From assembly GCF_008364685.1 (NCBI RefSeq), contig NZ_VTTL01000008.1:279793-312867 (forward strand): 33,075 nt of DNA, in the 5' to 3' direction. The stretch is from Xanthobacter oligotrophicus (lineage in GTDB: Bacteria; Pseudomonadota; Alphaproteobacteria; Rhizobiales; Xanthobacteraceae). Position numbers and translations under genes: made by a program. The notes under the pieces are model-generated. The model did no database searches. It was not told where the DNA came from and worked only from the letters and a program-made list of their open reading frames with translations. Shown here in pieces: positions 24,310 through 30,276 of the stretch (position 1 is the stretch's first letter; each line of letters starts with the position of its first letter).

Positions 24310-24725
24310 TCCCTTTCGGTGCCCGCCCGTTTTGGATTGTAAAGCGTCACCTTCTGGCGATGGCCGATTTCGCCGGCAGGGGGGGCAGGTTCAATTCCAT
24401 CGTAGACATCCCGCGCTTCGATCTTGCGAGGCGCGATATTCGGCCCAACCTTTCCACCGCCAAGGATGCGGATAGCGTCCTTGAGGCCGACGCCCTTGAT
24501 GCCCTGAACAAAGTCCAGCACGTCACCGTGTTGGCCGCAGCCAAAGCAGTGAAAGCGCTGCACCTTGTCACGCCCGGTGAATAGCGTGAACGACGGCGTG
24601 TCCTCAGCATGGAATGGGCAGCATGCGACATATTCCGCGCCGTCCTTGGTGAGCTTAACCCCATATCCTGCGGCGAGATCGAAAAGCGACACATCTCGCC
24701 GCAGGGCATCCAAGTCTGCGGACAT
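24087..24725 (-). CDS. CHC2 zinc-finger primase part, frame-shifted from the helicase
   Basis: The frame reads 212 aa, but only about the first 148 residues look genuine. The zinc finger is CPFH...CFGC with EDTPSF and GDVLDFV (about residues 36-75), as in DnaG-type and satellite primases, followed by the linker VTLYNPKRAGTER and FTPSMVF. After that the frame becomes Cys/Arg-rich nonsense, while the -1 frame continues with PYRNADGTLFGYV. The break is at a run of five T (minus strand) at 24277-24281. GAGGAA before ATG 24725 supports the start. The intact product would be about 850 aa. Either a true mutation, a sequencing error or a programmed -1 shift is possible. Confidence 0.75.
   Translation of the reverse strand: MSADLDALRRDVSLFDLAAGYGVKLTKDGAEYVACCPFHAEDTPSFTLFTGRDKVQRFHCFGCGQHGDVLDFVQGIKGVGLKDAIRILGGGKVGPNIAPRKIEARDVYDGIEPAPPAGEIGHRQKVTLYNPKRAGTEREWGSFTPSMVFFRTGMLTARCSDTCCATTCQTAARKHPWSCGFGSLAGASAGLGSLFRSRALSMVSIPSETPGR
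24276..24282 (-). other. Frameshift point CTTTTTC in the primase-helicase gene
   Basis: On the minus strand the zero frame reads GTC TTT TTC CGT. Re-reading one T gives TTT TTT CCG TAC CGG, which joins FTPSMVF to FPYRNADG. A stem (CGTACCG... with ...CGGATACG, one bulge) can form directly downstream, but with almost no spacer. Confidence 0.55.
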
Positions 24726-24797
24726 GCTGATTCCTCATCAATGTTGCGATATTCACAACACACCGAAGCCGGCGAAACAGGAGGGGGCGGGGCGCGA

Positions 24798-24917
24798 TCA
24801 GGTCTTGTCGAAAAGGATGGCCGCAAGGTCATTTTCATTTCGCGCGACACCAGCGCGACCACCTGCCGCGCGCACCGCTAGCCAGGCCACGAACGTAAAG
24901 GCAGTCACACCGATCAA
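24798..24917 (-). CDS. Possible 39-aa single-span membrane peptide
   Basis: A small frame starting with TTG at 24917, overlapping the stop of the 159-aa gene by four bases (TTGA); GTG at 24908 is the other candidate start. It encodes a hydrophobic helix (VTAFTFVAWLAVRAA) and then a polar tail (NENDLAAILFDKT). Overlap coupling and a coherent composition support it, but it is short, lacks a strong ribosome-binding site and matches nothing I recognise. Confidence 0.35.
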   Translation of the reverse strand: MIGVTAFTFVAWLAVRAAGGRAGVARNENDLAAILFDKT

Positions 24918-25393
24918 GCGTGGCCTCCGTTGACGGTAGCGAGCAACAACGGCTTACCAGGAGCGAGTTTCTGGATGAGGGACATCCAAGGGATTTCTTG
25001 CTCTATCCGTGTCTCAACGATCATCACGTGTTGGCGTGCGAGAACCGCAACAGAGGCGGCCTCGTCGTATGCCTCAGGTAACGGTGCGCATGAGATAATG
25101 GTGAATGCCGAAGATGCGCGAATAGCCCGACGCACGGATGGCATGTGGAAGGCTACCGGCCCGAGTGCGCTTTCGCAATCATCTCCAAGCAGGAAAATCG
25201 TTGGCCCGTTCCGATGCCTGTTAATGCGGAATGGAGTAGGGCTTTGGACAATATTCAGCATATTAACGCCATAATCTCTTACAGCGGATGCGAGAATAGA
25301 CAGATGTTCCGGACCGCCACGAATGAGCGCATCCAAGCCCGTAGAATCCATGTATTTCACGAAATGCGCTCCAGCACTTGCGCGGGCTGGCAT
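24914..25393 (-). CDS. Hypothetical island protein
   Basis: A 159-aa protein, mixed alpha/beta in appearance (NMLNIVQSPTPFRINR, PTIFLLGDDCE, SAFTIISCAPLPEAYDEA, VMIVETRIEQEIPW, KPLLLATVNGGHA). The strand-turn pattern with FLLGDD and an IISCAPLPEAYDEA segment could be a Rossmann-like fold, but no family is recognised. ATG 25393 is used; ATG 25351 (MDSTGLDALIRGG) is a likely alternative, and neither has a clear ribosome-binding site. It sits between alpA and the primase, a position that often holds element-specific regulatory or anti-phage genes in satellites; nothing in the sequence decides this. Confidence 0.6.
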   Translation of the reverse strand: MPARASAGAHFVKYMDSTGLDALIRGGPEHLSILASAVRDYGVNMLNIVQSPTPFRINRHRNGPTIFLLGDDCESALGPVAFHMPSVRRAIRASSAFTIISCAPLPEAYDEAASVAVLARQHVMIVETRIEQEIPWMSLIQKLAPGKPLLLATVNGGHA

Positions 25394-25446
25394 TTGATGT
25401 GACTATTGCAACGCTGATGTTGCCATGAACACTACACCAGTTGCCG

Positions 25447-25490
25447 CGCCCGGTTTCCAGAAATGGAGCCGGGCGTTGCTTTTGCCCGGC
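25447..25490. repeat. Three-arm inverted repeat, mutually exclusive hairpins
   Basis: Arm 1 CGCCCGG (25447-25453), arm 2 GCCGGGCG (25468-25475) and arm 3 GCCCGGC (25484-25490). Arm 2 can pair with arm 1 (15-nt loop containing an inner TCCA/TGGA stem) or with arm 3 (9-nt loop). It lies between alpA and the 159-aa gene. Neither strand has a convincing U tract after it, so RNA processing or attenuation are only possibilities. Confidence 0.45.
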
Positions 25491-25502
25491 ATGACGGTCG
25501 CA

Positions 25503-25694
25503 TCAGGCGGCGGCGGTGCGTTCGGCCAGCCACTTCGCAATATCGCTCTCACGCCAGCCAACAGCCTTTGGGCCGAGCTTAACAGGGCGTGGAAAGTTGC
25601 CCTTCGACATTGCGTCGTAGATCGCCGAGCGCTTCAGTCCCGTCAGCTTTTCGACGGAAGGGCGGCGATGAATGGGATCGAGATTGGCAAGCAT
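25503..25694 (-). CDS. AlpA-family regulator/excisionase
   Basis: A 63-aa winged-helix DNA-binding protein of the MerR-like AlpA family. The recognition part is RPSVEKLTGLKRSAIYDAMSKGNFPRPVKLG (in parts), followed by AVGWRESDIAKWLAERTAA. This matches the family pattern of (S)xxxIYxxxxxGxFPxPVKLGxRxVxWxxxEIxxWL. AlpA proteins activate integrase or act as excisionase in P4-like and PICI satellites. ATG 25694 is the only sensible start; just upstream is a GGGGATTCCCC palindrome, which may be an operator. Confidence 0.88.
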   Translation of the reverse strand: MLANLDPIHRRPSVEKLTGLKRSAIYDAMSKGNFPRPVKLGPKAVGWRESDIAKWLAERTAAA

Positions 25695-25758
25695 GTGTGG
25701 GGAATCCCCTCGCTGAACATGCTGGCACTGTATGGACAATCTAGGCCTATATCATTGA

Positions 25759-25776
25759 AATTACGCGGTAATTATA
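25759..25776 (-). promoter_or_regulatory. Operator-like palindrome over a TATAAT upstream of alpA
   Basis: AATTACGCGGTAATT (25759-25773; 6-bp arms) overlaps TATAAT on the minus strand (25776-25771), about 65 bp before the alpA start and within the gap after the 161-aa gene. No good -35 box is visible, so the promoter would need an activator. Confidence 0.4.
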
Positions 25777-25783
25777 TTGGCAT

Positions 25784-26269
25784 TTAGTTGGCGCGCGCTT
25801 TCTTCACGCGGCTGTCGTAGGCGTCCCGGACGGTTTGCAACCCTACATTAATGCCTATCTCAACCAACCAACTGTGCACCGCGGAGATCGCCACGTCATA
25901 CTTCTCGCCTGCCTTGATCAGAATAAACACCTGACGGCCTATTACGTGGTCGCGCACGGCAGTTTCCATGTTCGGCTGGCGGCCGCGTTGTCTGCCAGTC
26001 ACGCTCAGGCCAAAGAGCGCTACAGCGCGCACCTCCGGCGACAACCTCTCGGGGTGATCTGCCTTCGCCATCATGACCGCCAACGTCACAACCACCTCGC
26101 GCGATGGCCTGTGACCGAGTAGCACCCAGTCATAGAATGGCCGTGTATCGCCGTTCTCTAACCAAATGAGGATTACCCTGTCACGCGCGTCGGCAATGGA
26201 CAGGTCGTTTTCATCGCACAGCACTTGAGCGAAAATGTCCCAACCACTCGATGGCAATTTCTCACTCAT
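25784..26269 (-). CDS. Hypothetical protein coupled to the integrase
   Basis: A 161-aa protein. The N-terminal half includes IWLENGDTRPFYDWVLLGHRPSREVV (in parts) and KADHPERLSPEVRAVALFGLSVTGRQRGRQP. The C-terminal half resembles a DNA-binding helix set (YDVAISAVHSWLVEIGINVGLQTVRDAYDSRVKKA, in parts). ATG 26269 overlaps the integrase stop (ATGA), so it is co-translated with integrase. Function is unknown; a recombination accessory or regulator is plausible from context only. Confidence 0.65.
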   Translation of the reverse strand: MSEKLPSSGWDIFAQVLCDENDLSIADARDRVILIWLENGDTRPFYDWVLLGHRPSREVVVTLAVMMAKADHPERLSPEVRAVALFGLSVTGRQRGRQPNMETAVRDHVIGRQVFILIKAGEKYDVAISAVHSWLVEIGINVGLQTVRDAYDSRVKKARAN

Positions 26270-27498
26270 GCTGCACCCGCCTGCCGGTCAGCCAGCGCCA
26301 CGATTTCCCCACGCTTAACAGCGAGGTACGACGTCCACGCATCCATGAGCTTGCGGCGCTTCTCGAACACGTCGGAGCGGGCATAAGCTTGCGAGACGCC
26401 ATCTCCTACAGAGTGCGCAAGAGCGGCCTCGCAGACCTCAAATGGGAAATTGGTCTGCTCTTGCGCCCATGTGCGAAATGAGGTTCGCATCCCATGTACA
26501 TCGGCGGCGAAACCGAGTTCCTTTACCAATTTCGATAAGGTCATGTCCGATAGCGCAGAGCCACGCGCGGACGGAAACACCAGTTCAGACTCGCCTTTCA
26601 ACTTATCTGCTTCGGCTAAAATCTCCATAGCTCGCGCCGACAACGGAACCACATGTTCTTTTTTCATCTTCATCCGAGAGGCGGGAACCGTCCAGCGTGC
26701 GGCCTCAATATCAATTTCCTTCCACTCAGCCAAGCGCACCTCTCCCGAGCGCGCCGCAGTCAAGATCAGGAATTCTAGGGTCAACTTCGTTGCAACCCAT
26801 GCCCTGGACGCCTTAACCGCGTCGATGCATGTCGCGACATCGGCGTAGGGCAGCGCCTTGCGGTGAGCCTTGGTCATGCGATCATGCCTTGGCAGGCCTT
26901 TTGCCACGCTCTCAGCCGGATTATCAAGCCGATAACCTTTGGCCACGGCCCACTTCATCGTAGTGTCAATGCGTTGCTTAACCCGTCGAGCGGTTTCAGG
27001 CTTGGATGTCCAGATCGGCTCAAGAACACCATGGATATCGCCCGACGTGATTTCTGTCAGTTTGCGCGTTCCGATCTTCGGGAACGCGTACATCGTCAAT
27101 GAGTTGATGAAGTCGTCCGCGTGTTTCGCATTGCGCCATGTTGGTTTGGCGGCTTCATGCACAGTCCGCGCGGCGGTTTCGAATGTGGGAATGCCGGCAG
27201 CGTCACGGCGGGCCTGCAAAGGATCACCGCCCGACCGCGCCACGCTCCGGTTCGCCAGCGCAGCCGTGCGCGCAGCCGCCAGTGACACAAGGTCAGCGCC
27301 GCCCAAGCCGATCTCTGAGCGCTTCCCACGGACCACGATGCGTTGCACCCATTGGCGCGAACCGCCGGGCATCACCCGCAGGAACAGACCGTGCCCGTCA
27401 AAATATCGCCCCGGCTCCTTCACGGACCGGACGAACGCCGCCGTCAGCGCCTTTGCAGGTTTGCGGACTCCGTCACCACTCATGTCCATATCCCTCAT
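26266..27498 (-). CDS. Tyrosine recombinase/integrase, P4 type
   Basis: A 410-aa integrase. It has an N-terminal arm-type DNA-binding domain (DUF4102-like, about residues 15-100, with YFDGHGLFLRVMPGGSRQWVQRI), a core-binding SAM-like domain (105-205) and a catalytic domain (215-390). The catalytic residues are R250 (TAARSGEVRL), K280 or a neighbour, H335 and R338 (HGMRTSFRTW), H362 (LAHSVG) and nucleophile Y372 (AYARSD). The frame is open through attR to 27645, but the protein's homology starts after ATG 27498, which has GGGGG 5-9 nt upstream; ATG 27483 is an alternative. It inserts the island into tRNA-Ala. It lies at the end away from the intact tRNA, transcribed inward. Confidence 0.94.
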   Translation of the reverse strand: MRDMDMSGDGVRKPAKALTAAFVRSVKEPGRYFDGHGLFLRVMPGGSRQWVQRIVVRGKRSEIGLGGADLVSLAAARTAALANRSVARSGGDPLQARRDAAGIPTFETAARTVHEAAKPTWRNAKHADDFINSLTMYAFPKIGTRKLTEITSGDIHGVLEPIWTSKPETARRVKQRIDTTMKWAVAKGYRLDNPAESVAKGLPRHDRMTKAHRKALPYADVATCIDAVKASRAWVATKLTLEFLILTAARSGEVRLAEWKEIDIEAARWTVPASRMKMKKEHVVPLSARAMEILAEADKLKGESELVFPSARGSALSDMTLSKLVKELGFAADVHGMRTSFRTWAQEQTNFPFEVCEAALAHSVGDGVSQAYARSDVFEKRRKLMDAWTSYLAVKRGEIVALADRQAGAA

Positions 27499-27630
27499 TT
27501 TATCCCCCACTATATGGAGGACTAAGGCGGAAACAAGCGGAACAAACTGGAATGTTGGCGCACCAGAAATGCTGTAATTCAGCGGCTTAGGCGGATCATA
27601 CTGGTACTGGCTGGAATATCCTATGGGGGA

Positions 27631-27644
27631 CCTCGGCTCCACCA
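27631..27644. repeat. attR core
   Basis: CCTCGGCTCCACCA is identical to the last 14 nt of tRNA-Ala and in the same orientation. It lies 133 bp upstream of the integrase start. The 205 bp after it (27645-27849) hold no gene I can support. Confidence 0.87.
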
Positions 27645-27849
27645 TACAAACCTCACAAGCAATTGAATTAGAATCAGATTTCCAGCTGCAGGATATCTGT
27701 GCCCCAGCACGTGCGTTGGCTCGTGGTGGACCGAAGCGGGATTTACCGGGGATCGGGCGGGAATGGGTGGACGTCCCAGGACGCCTGCCAGAATGGTGAG
27801 AACCTTAGGCCGCGCTGCGAGCTTGTCACCTGATTCTGAATGGTCTGGT

Positions 27850-28866
27850 TCAGACGGGTGAAGCAAGTTGGTCGCAGTATCTATCCCTGCCACCTCGCTT
27901 GGCGTCGTAAAGCGCCATGTCGGCGGCCAGATACAGGGCCGAAGCGGATGCCTCAGCCCCTCTTTGGCTGGCGCCTCCAATACTGGCGCTCACGAAGCCG
28001 CCTGCTGGATGAAGGATCTCGGCTTGCCGTAGCGTCTCCAGAAGCGCCTCAGCTACCATTTTGGCGCCGGCCGGGTCCGTGTCAGGCAGGATCAGCGCGA
28101 ACTCCTCACCCCCTATCCGTGCCAGGGTGTCGAGGGGCCTCCGGGGCGTCGAGGCGAGGAGCTGGCCCAGCTGGCCCAGCACCCGGTCCCCCATCTGGTG
28201 CCCGGCCAGATCATTCAGGGCTTTGAAATGGTCGATGTCCACCATGAGAACAGAAACCGGCTGCGCCGTTCGGCGTGTACGTCGGATTGCCCTCTCAAAC
28301 GCATCATCGAAGATGCGCCGGTTGGGCAGACCCGTGAGGCTGTCGGTCTCGGACATCTGCTTCAGCTCTAGATTGAGCTTCCATTGTGCAATCTCGTTGG
28401 TGGCAATGGCCGCAAGGTCGAGGAGCGGGGCAAGGTCGAAGCTTTCCTGATCGCCGGGCTCTCGCTTCATCACGCACAGGGTGCCGAGCACCAGATCCGG
28501 TTCGGCAATAAGGGGGACCCCTGCATAAAAATGAAGTGCGAGATGCGGCACGAGTGGGTGCCCGGCGAGTCTTGGATCTGTTTTCAGGTCCCCGACGACC
28601 AGTGGTCGCCCGCTCTCAACGATCATATTGCAAACACTGTCGCGGCGCGGGACGTTTCGCCCCAAGGCGTCCGAGTTCAGGGATATGAGCGATTGAAACT
28701 GGCCGTCGACCAGCCCGATGAAGGCGACATCGGCTTCATAGAAGCGCGAGGCAAGCCGTGTAACGCGGTCGAACCGTTCGTCCGGCGTCACATCCATGAT
28801 TCCACAAGCGTCAAGGATGCGCACCCGGTCGCTTTCGTTCGCCGGCGGGATGGGTAGCTTCCACAT
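27850..28866 (-). CDS. GAF-GGDEF diguanylate cyclase
   Basis: A 338-aa cytosolic enzyme making cyclic di-GMP from two GTP. A GAF sensor domain (about residues 18-160: RFYEADVAFIGLVD, CNMIVESGRPLVVGDL, FYAGVPLI, LGTLCVMKREPG) is followed by a GGDEF domain (about 168-330) with TDSLTGLPNRR, VDIDHFKALND and the active-site signature RIGGEEF. An inhibitory RxxD site (RPLD) lies five residues before GGEEF, so product feedback inhibition is expected. There is no membrane segment. ATG 28866 is chosen over a TTG at 28872; no strong ribosome-binding site. It is the first recognisable chromosomal gene outside attR. Confidence 0.92.
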   Translation of the reverse strand: MWKLPIPPANESDRVRILDACGIMDVTPDERFDRVTRLASRFYEADVAFIGLVDGQFQSLISLNSDALGRNVPRRDSVCNMIVESGRPLVVGDLKTDPRLAGHPLVPHLALHFYAGVPLIAEPDLVLGTLCVMKREPGDQESFDLAPLLDLAAIATNEIAQWKLNLELKQMSETDSLTGLPNRRIFDDAFERAIRRTRRTAQPVSVLMVDIDHFKALNDLAGHQMGDRVLGQLGQLLASTPRRPLDTLARIGGEEFALILPDTDPAGAKMVAEALLETLRQAEILHPAGGFVSASIGGASQRGAEASASALYLAADMALYDAKRGGRDRYCDQLASPV

Positions 28867-28905
28867 GCGCAATCAGGCCCTTACTGGGTCAACCTCGCGG
28901 GTTGA

Positions 28906-28989
28906 TTACAGGACAGCGGCGTCCTGGCAGCAAGTGCATTCGGCGTGAATTTGGGCCAGATGTTCGTAGGGATGCACAGTTCTGATCAT
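28906..28989 (-). CDS. Possible 27-aa cysteine-rich peptide upstream of the cyclase
   Basis: A short frame reading MIRTVHPYEHLAQIHAECTC plus seven more residues, with three Cys (C-x-C-C). It ends 39 bp before the cyclase start on the same strand. Codons are ordinary for the genome, but there is no good ribosome-binding site. It may be chance, a leader peptide or the remnant tail of a lost gene. Confidence 0.2.
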   Translation of the reverse strand: MIRTVHPYEHLAQIHAECTCCQDAAVL

Positions 28990-29138
28990 GAAGGCGGCAC
29001 TCGCCTCTCTCCCACTGCCCACAAGAGCCTGCGGCCCCAAGGATGGGGGCTTCGGAACAGCGTGCCGTCCGGATCGATGGCCCGCCACAGCTCGCGCTCC
29101 TGCTCCCTCGCGGCCCGCTCCGCTTCCCGAACGCGCGA

Positions 29139-29456
29139 GCGAAGGTCGGCGCCATCGGACCGCGCCTGTCGCTGGCCGACAACGCGCTGATGCAGACGGA
29201 ATTCGGCGTCTCGCCGCTGGCGTCGTCGCTGAACGGCCCCATCGCCCCCTACGCACCGGACGCCGGCATCAAGTCCCTCGGCCTCACCTCGTCCCTGTCC
29301 TACGAGGTGTCGCAGGACTGGACGACCACGCTCTACGGCAGCGACCAGCGCCTGGCCGGCGCGGCGGCCGCGAGCCCCGTGACCACACTGTCCGGCAGCC
29401 CGAACCAGATCGCCGTCGGGGTGGGGTTCGAGCACTCGTTCGTGCTGGGCCATTGA
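29139..29456 (+). pseudogene. C-terminal fragment of a MipA/OmpV-family outer-membrane protein
   Basis: The last 105 or so residues match the C-terminal beta-barrel end of MipA/OmpV scaffolding proteins: GAIGPRLSLADNALMQTEFGVS, then GIKSLGLTSSLSYEVSQDW, YGSDQRLAGAAAASPVT and an ending with GVGFEHSF (family: terminal strand with aromatic end). The N-terminal two thirds, including signal peptide, are absent, and the frame upstream of 29139 is unrelated. On the opposite strand, 28988-29140 reads like a piece of another protein (ERELWRAIDPDGTLFRSP), so two gene fragments meet here. Probably a deletion or insertion scar. Confidence 0.6.
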
Positions 29457-29484
29457 GGTCGATCGGGGGGGCTCGGATCGCGCT

Positions 29485-30171
29485 CTAGTGGTCGTGCCCC
29501 TCGTGGCCGTGCCCCTCATGATCGTGCGCGGGCAGCGCGACGCCGAAGACCTTGACCAGGTCGGCTACCTGCTCCGGCGAGAGATAACGCGGGTTCAGGC
29601 CGCGCAACAGCAGGTAGAGCCTGGCGGTTTCCTCCAGCTCCTCGGTGGCGAAGACGGCGGCTTCCAGCGTGTCGCCGGCCACCACCGGGCCGTGATTGGC
29701 CAGCAGCACCGAGGAATAGCGCCCGGCCAGCCCCCGGATGGCATCGGACACCGCCGGGTCGCCGGGCCGATAATAGGGCACCAGCGCGGTCTGCCCGCAG
29801 CGCATGAGATAATAGGGTGTCATGGGCGGCAGCACCGCCTTCGGATCGATCTCCGGCAGCATGGTGAGGGCCACCGAATGGGTGGAATGCAGGTGCACGA
29901 TGGCCCGCGCGCTGGAGCGCGTGTCGTAGAGCGCCTGGTGGAGCGGGATCTCCTTGGTGGGCGCGTCGCCGGAGACGATGCGGCCGGTGGCGTCGAGGCG
30001 CGAGATGCGCGCCGGATCGAGGAAGCCCAGCGAGGCATTGGTGGGCGTCACCAGCCAGCCGCCATCATCGAGGCGCAGGCTGATATTGCCCGACGAGCCG
30101 GGGGTGAGGCCGCGCTCGAACAGCGAGCGGCCGAACATGCAGATGCTTTCGCGCAGTTTTGTTTCCGACAT
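29485..30171 (-). CDS. otnC: 3-oxo-tetronate 4-phosphate decarboxylase (class II aldolase family)
   Basis: Decarboxylates 3-oxo-tetronate 4-phosphate to dihydroxyacetone phosphate in erythronate/threonate breakdown. The 228-aa protein has the class II aldolase/adducin fold: GLTPGSSGNIS (21-31), VTPTNASLGFLDP, acidic E74 in TKEIPLH, zinc ligands H93 and H95 (VHLHSTHS) and H160 (ANHGPVV). The start of the chain and the TPYYLMRCGQTALVPYYRPGDP region are typical of OtnC. An unusual His-rich tail, AHDHEGHGHEGHDH (215-228), ends it. GAGGA lies 7 nt before ATG 30171. It lies 105 bp downstream of the LacI-family gene on the same strand, so it is probably cotranscribed. Confidence 0.87.
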   Translation of the reverse strand: MSETKLRESICMFGRSLFERGLTPGSSGNISLRLDDGGWLVTPTNASLGFLDPARISRLDATGRIVSGDAPTKEIPLHQALYDTRSSARAIVHLHSTHSVALTMLPEIDPKAVLPPMTPYYLMRCGQTALVPYYRPGDPAVSDAIRGLAGRYSSVLLANHGPVVAGDTLEAAVFATEELEETARLYLLLRGLNPRYLSPEQVADLVKVFGVALPAHDHEGHGHEGHDH

Positions 30172-30276
30172 GGCAGGTCCTCGGCCCGGCCTCAAGATGA
30201 GGGACAGGCTCCAAAGCGGGAACGGAAGATATCGACCCGGCTGAGCGAGTAAATGCCGGGCCCGAAGCGATGAAAT

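Larger units (their letters stand above)
10399..27644. mobile_element. Phage-satellite-like integrated island in tRNA-Ala
   Basis: A 17.2-kb element bounded by a 14-bp direct repeat. It encodes a P4-type integrase, AlpA-type regulator, primase/helicase, candidate iteron origin, terminase small subunit, three virion ejection-type proteins, a PrtN-like activator and an RHH regulator. No large terminase, portal, capsid, tail or lysis gene is recognisable. Apart from the RHH regulator, all genes are on the minus strand. Base composition is visibly more AT-rich than the flanks. Size and the int-alpA-pri/rep-ori-terS layout fit phage-inducible chromosomal islands; a prophage that has lost its head genes is the alternative. 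Confidence 0.85.

Noticed and set aside
24347-24862. 171-codon minus-strand frame overlapping the CHC2 gene
   Set aside because: Out of frame with a clear zinc-finger primase and of low-complexity composition.
10399-27644. Reading the island as a complete temperate prophage
   Set aside because: No large terminase, portal, capsid, protease, tail tube or holin/endolysin gene was found among the frames, and the length is that of a satellite. A decayed prophage remains possible and is stated as the alternative.
27499-27645. N-terminal extension of the integrase across attR
   Set aside because: The extra 49 residues are encoded by the attachment core and flank, do not resemble the arm-binding domain, and would change on excision. 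ATG 27498 has a ribosome-binding site.
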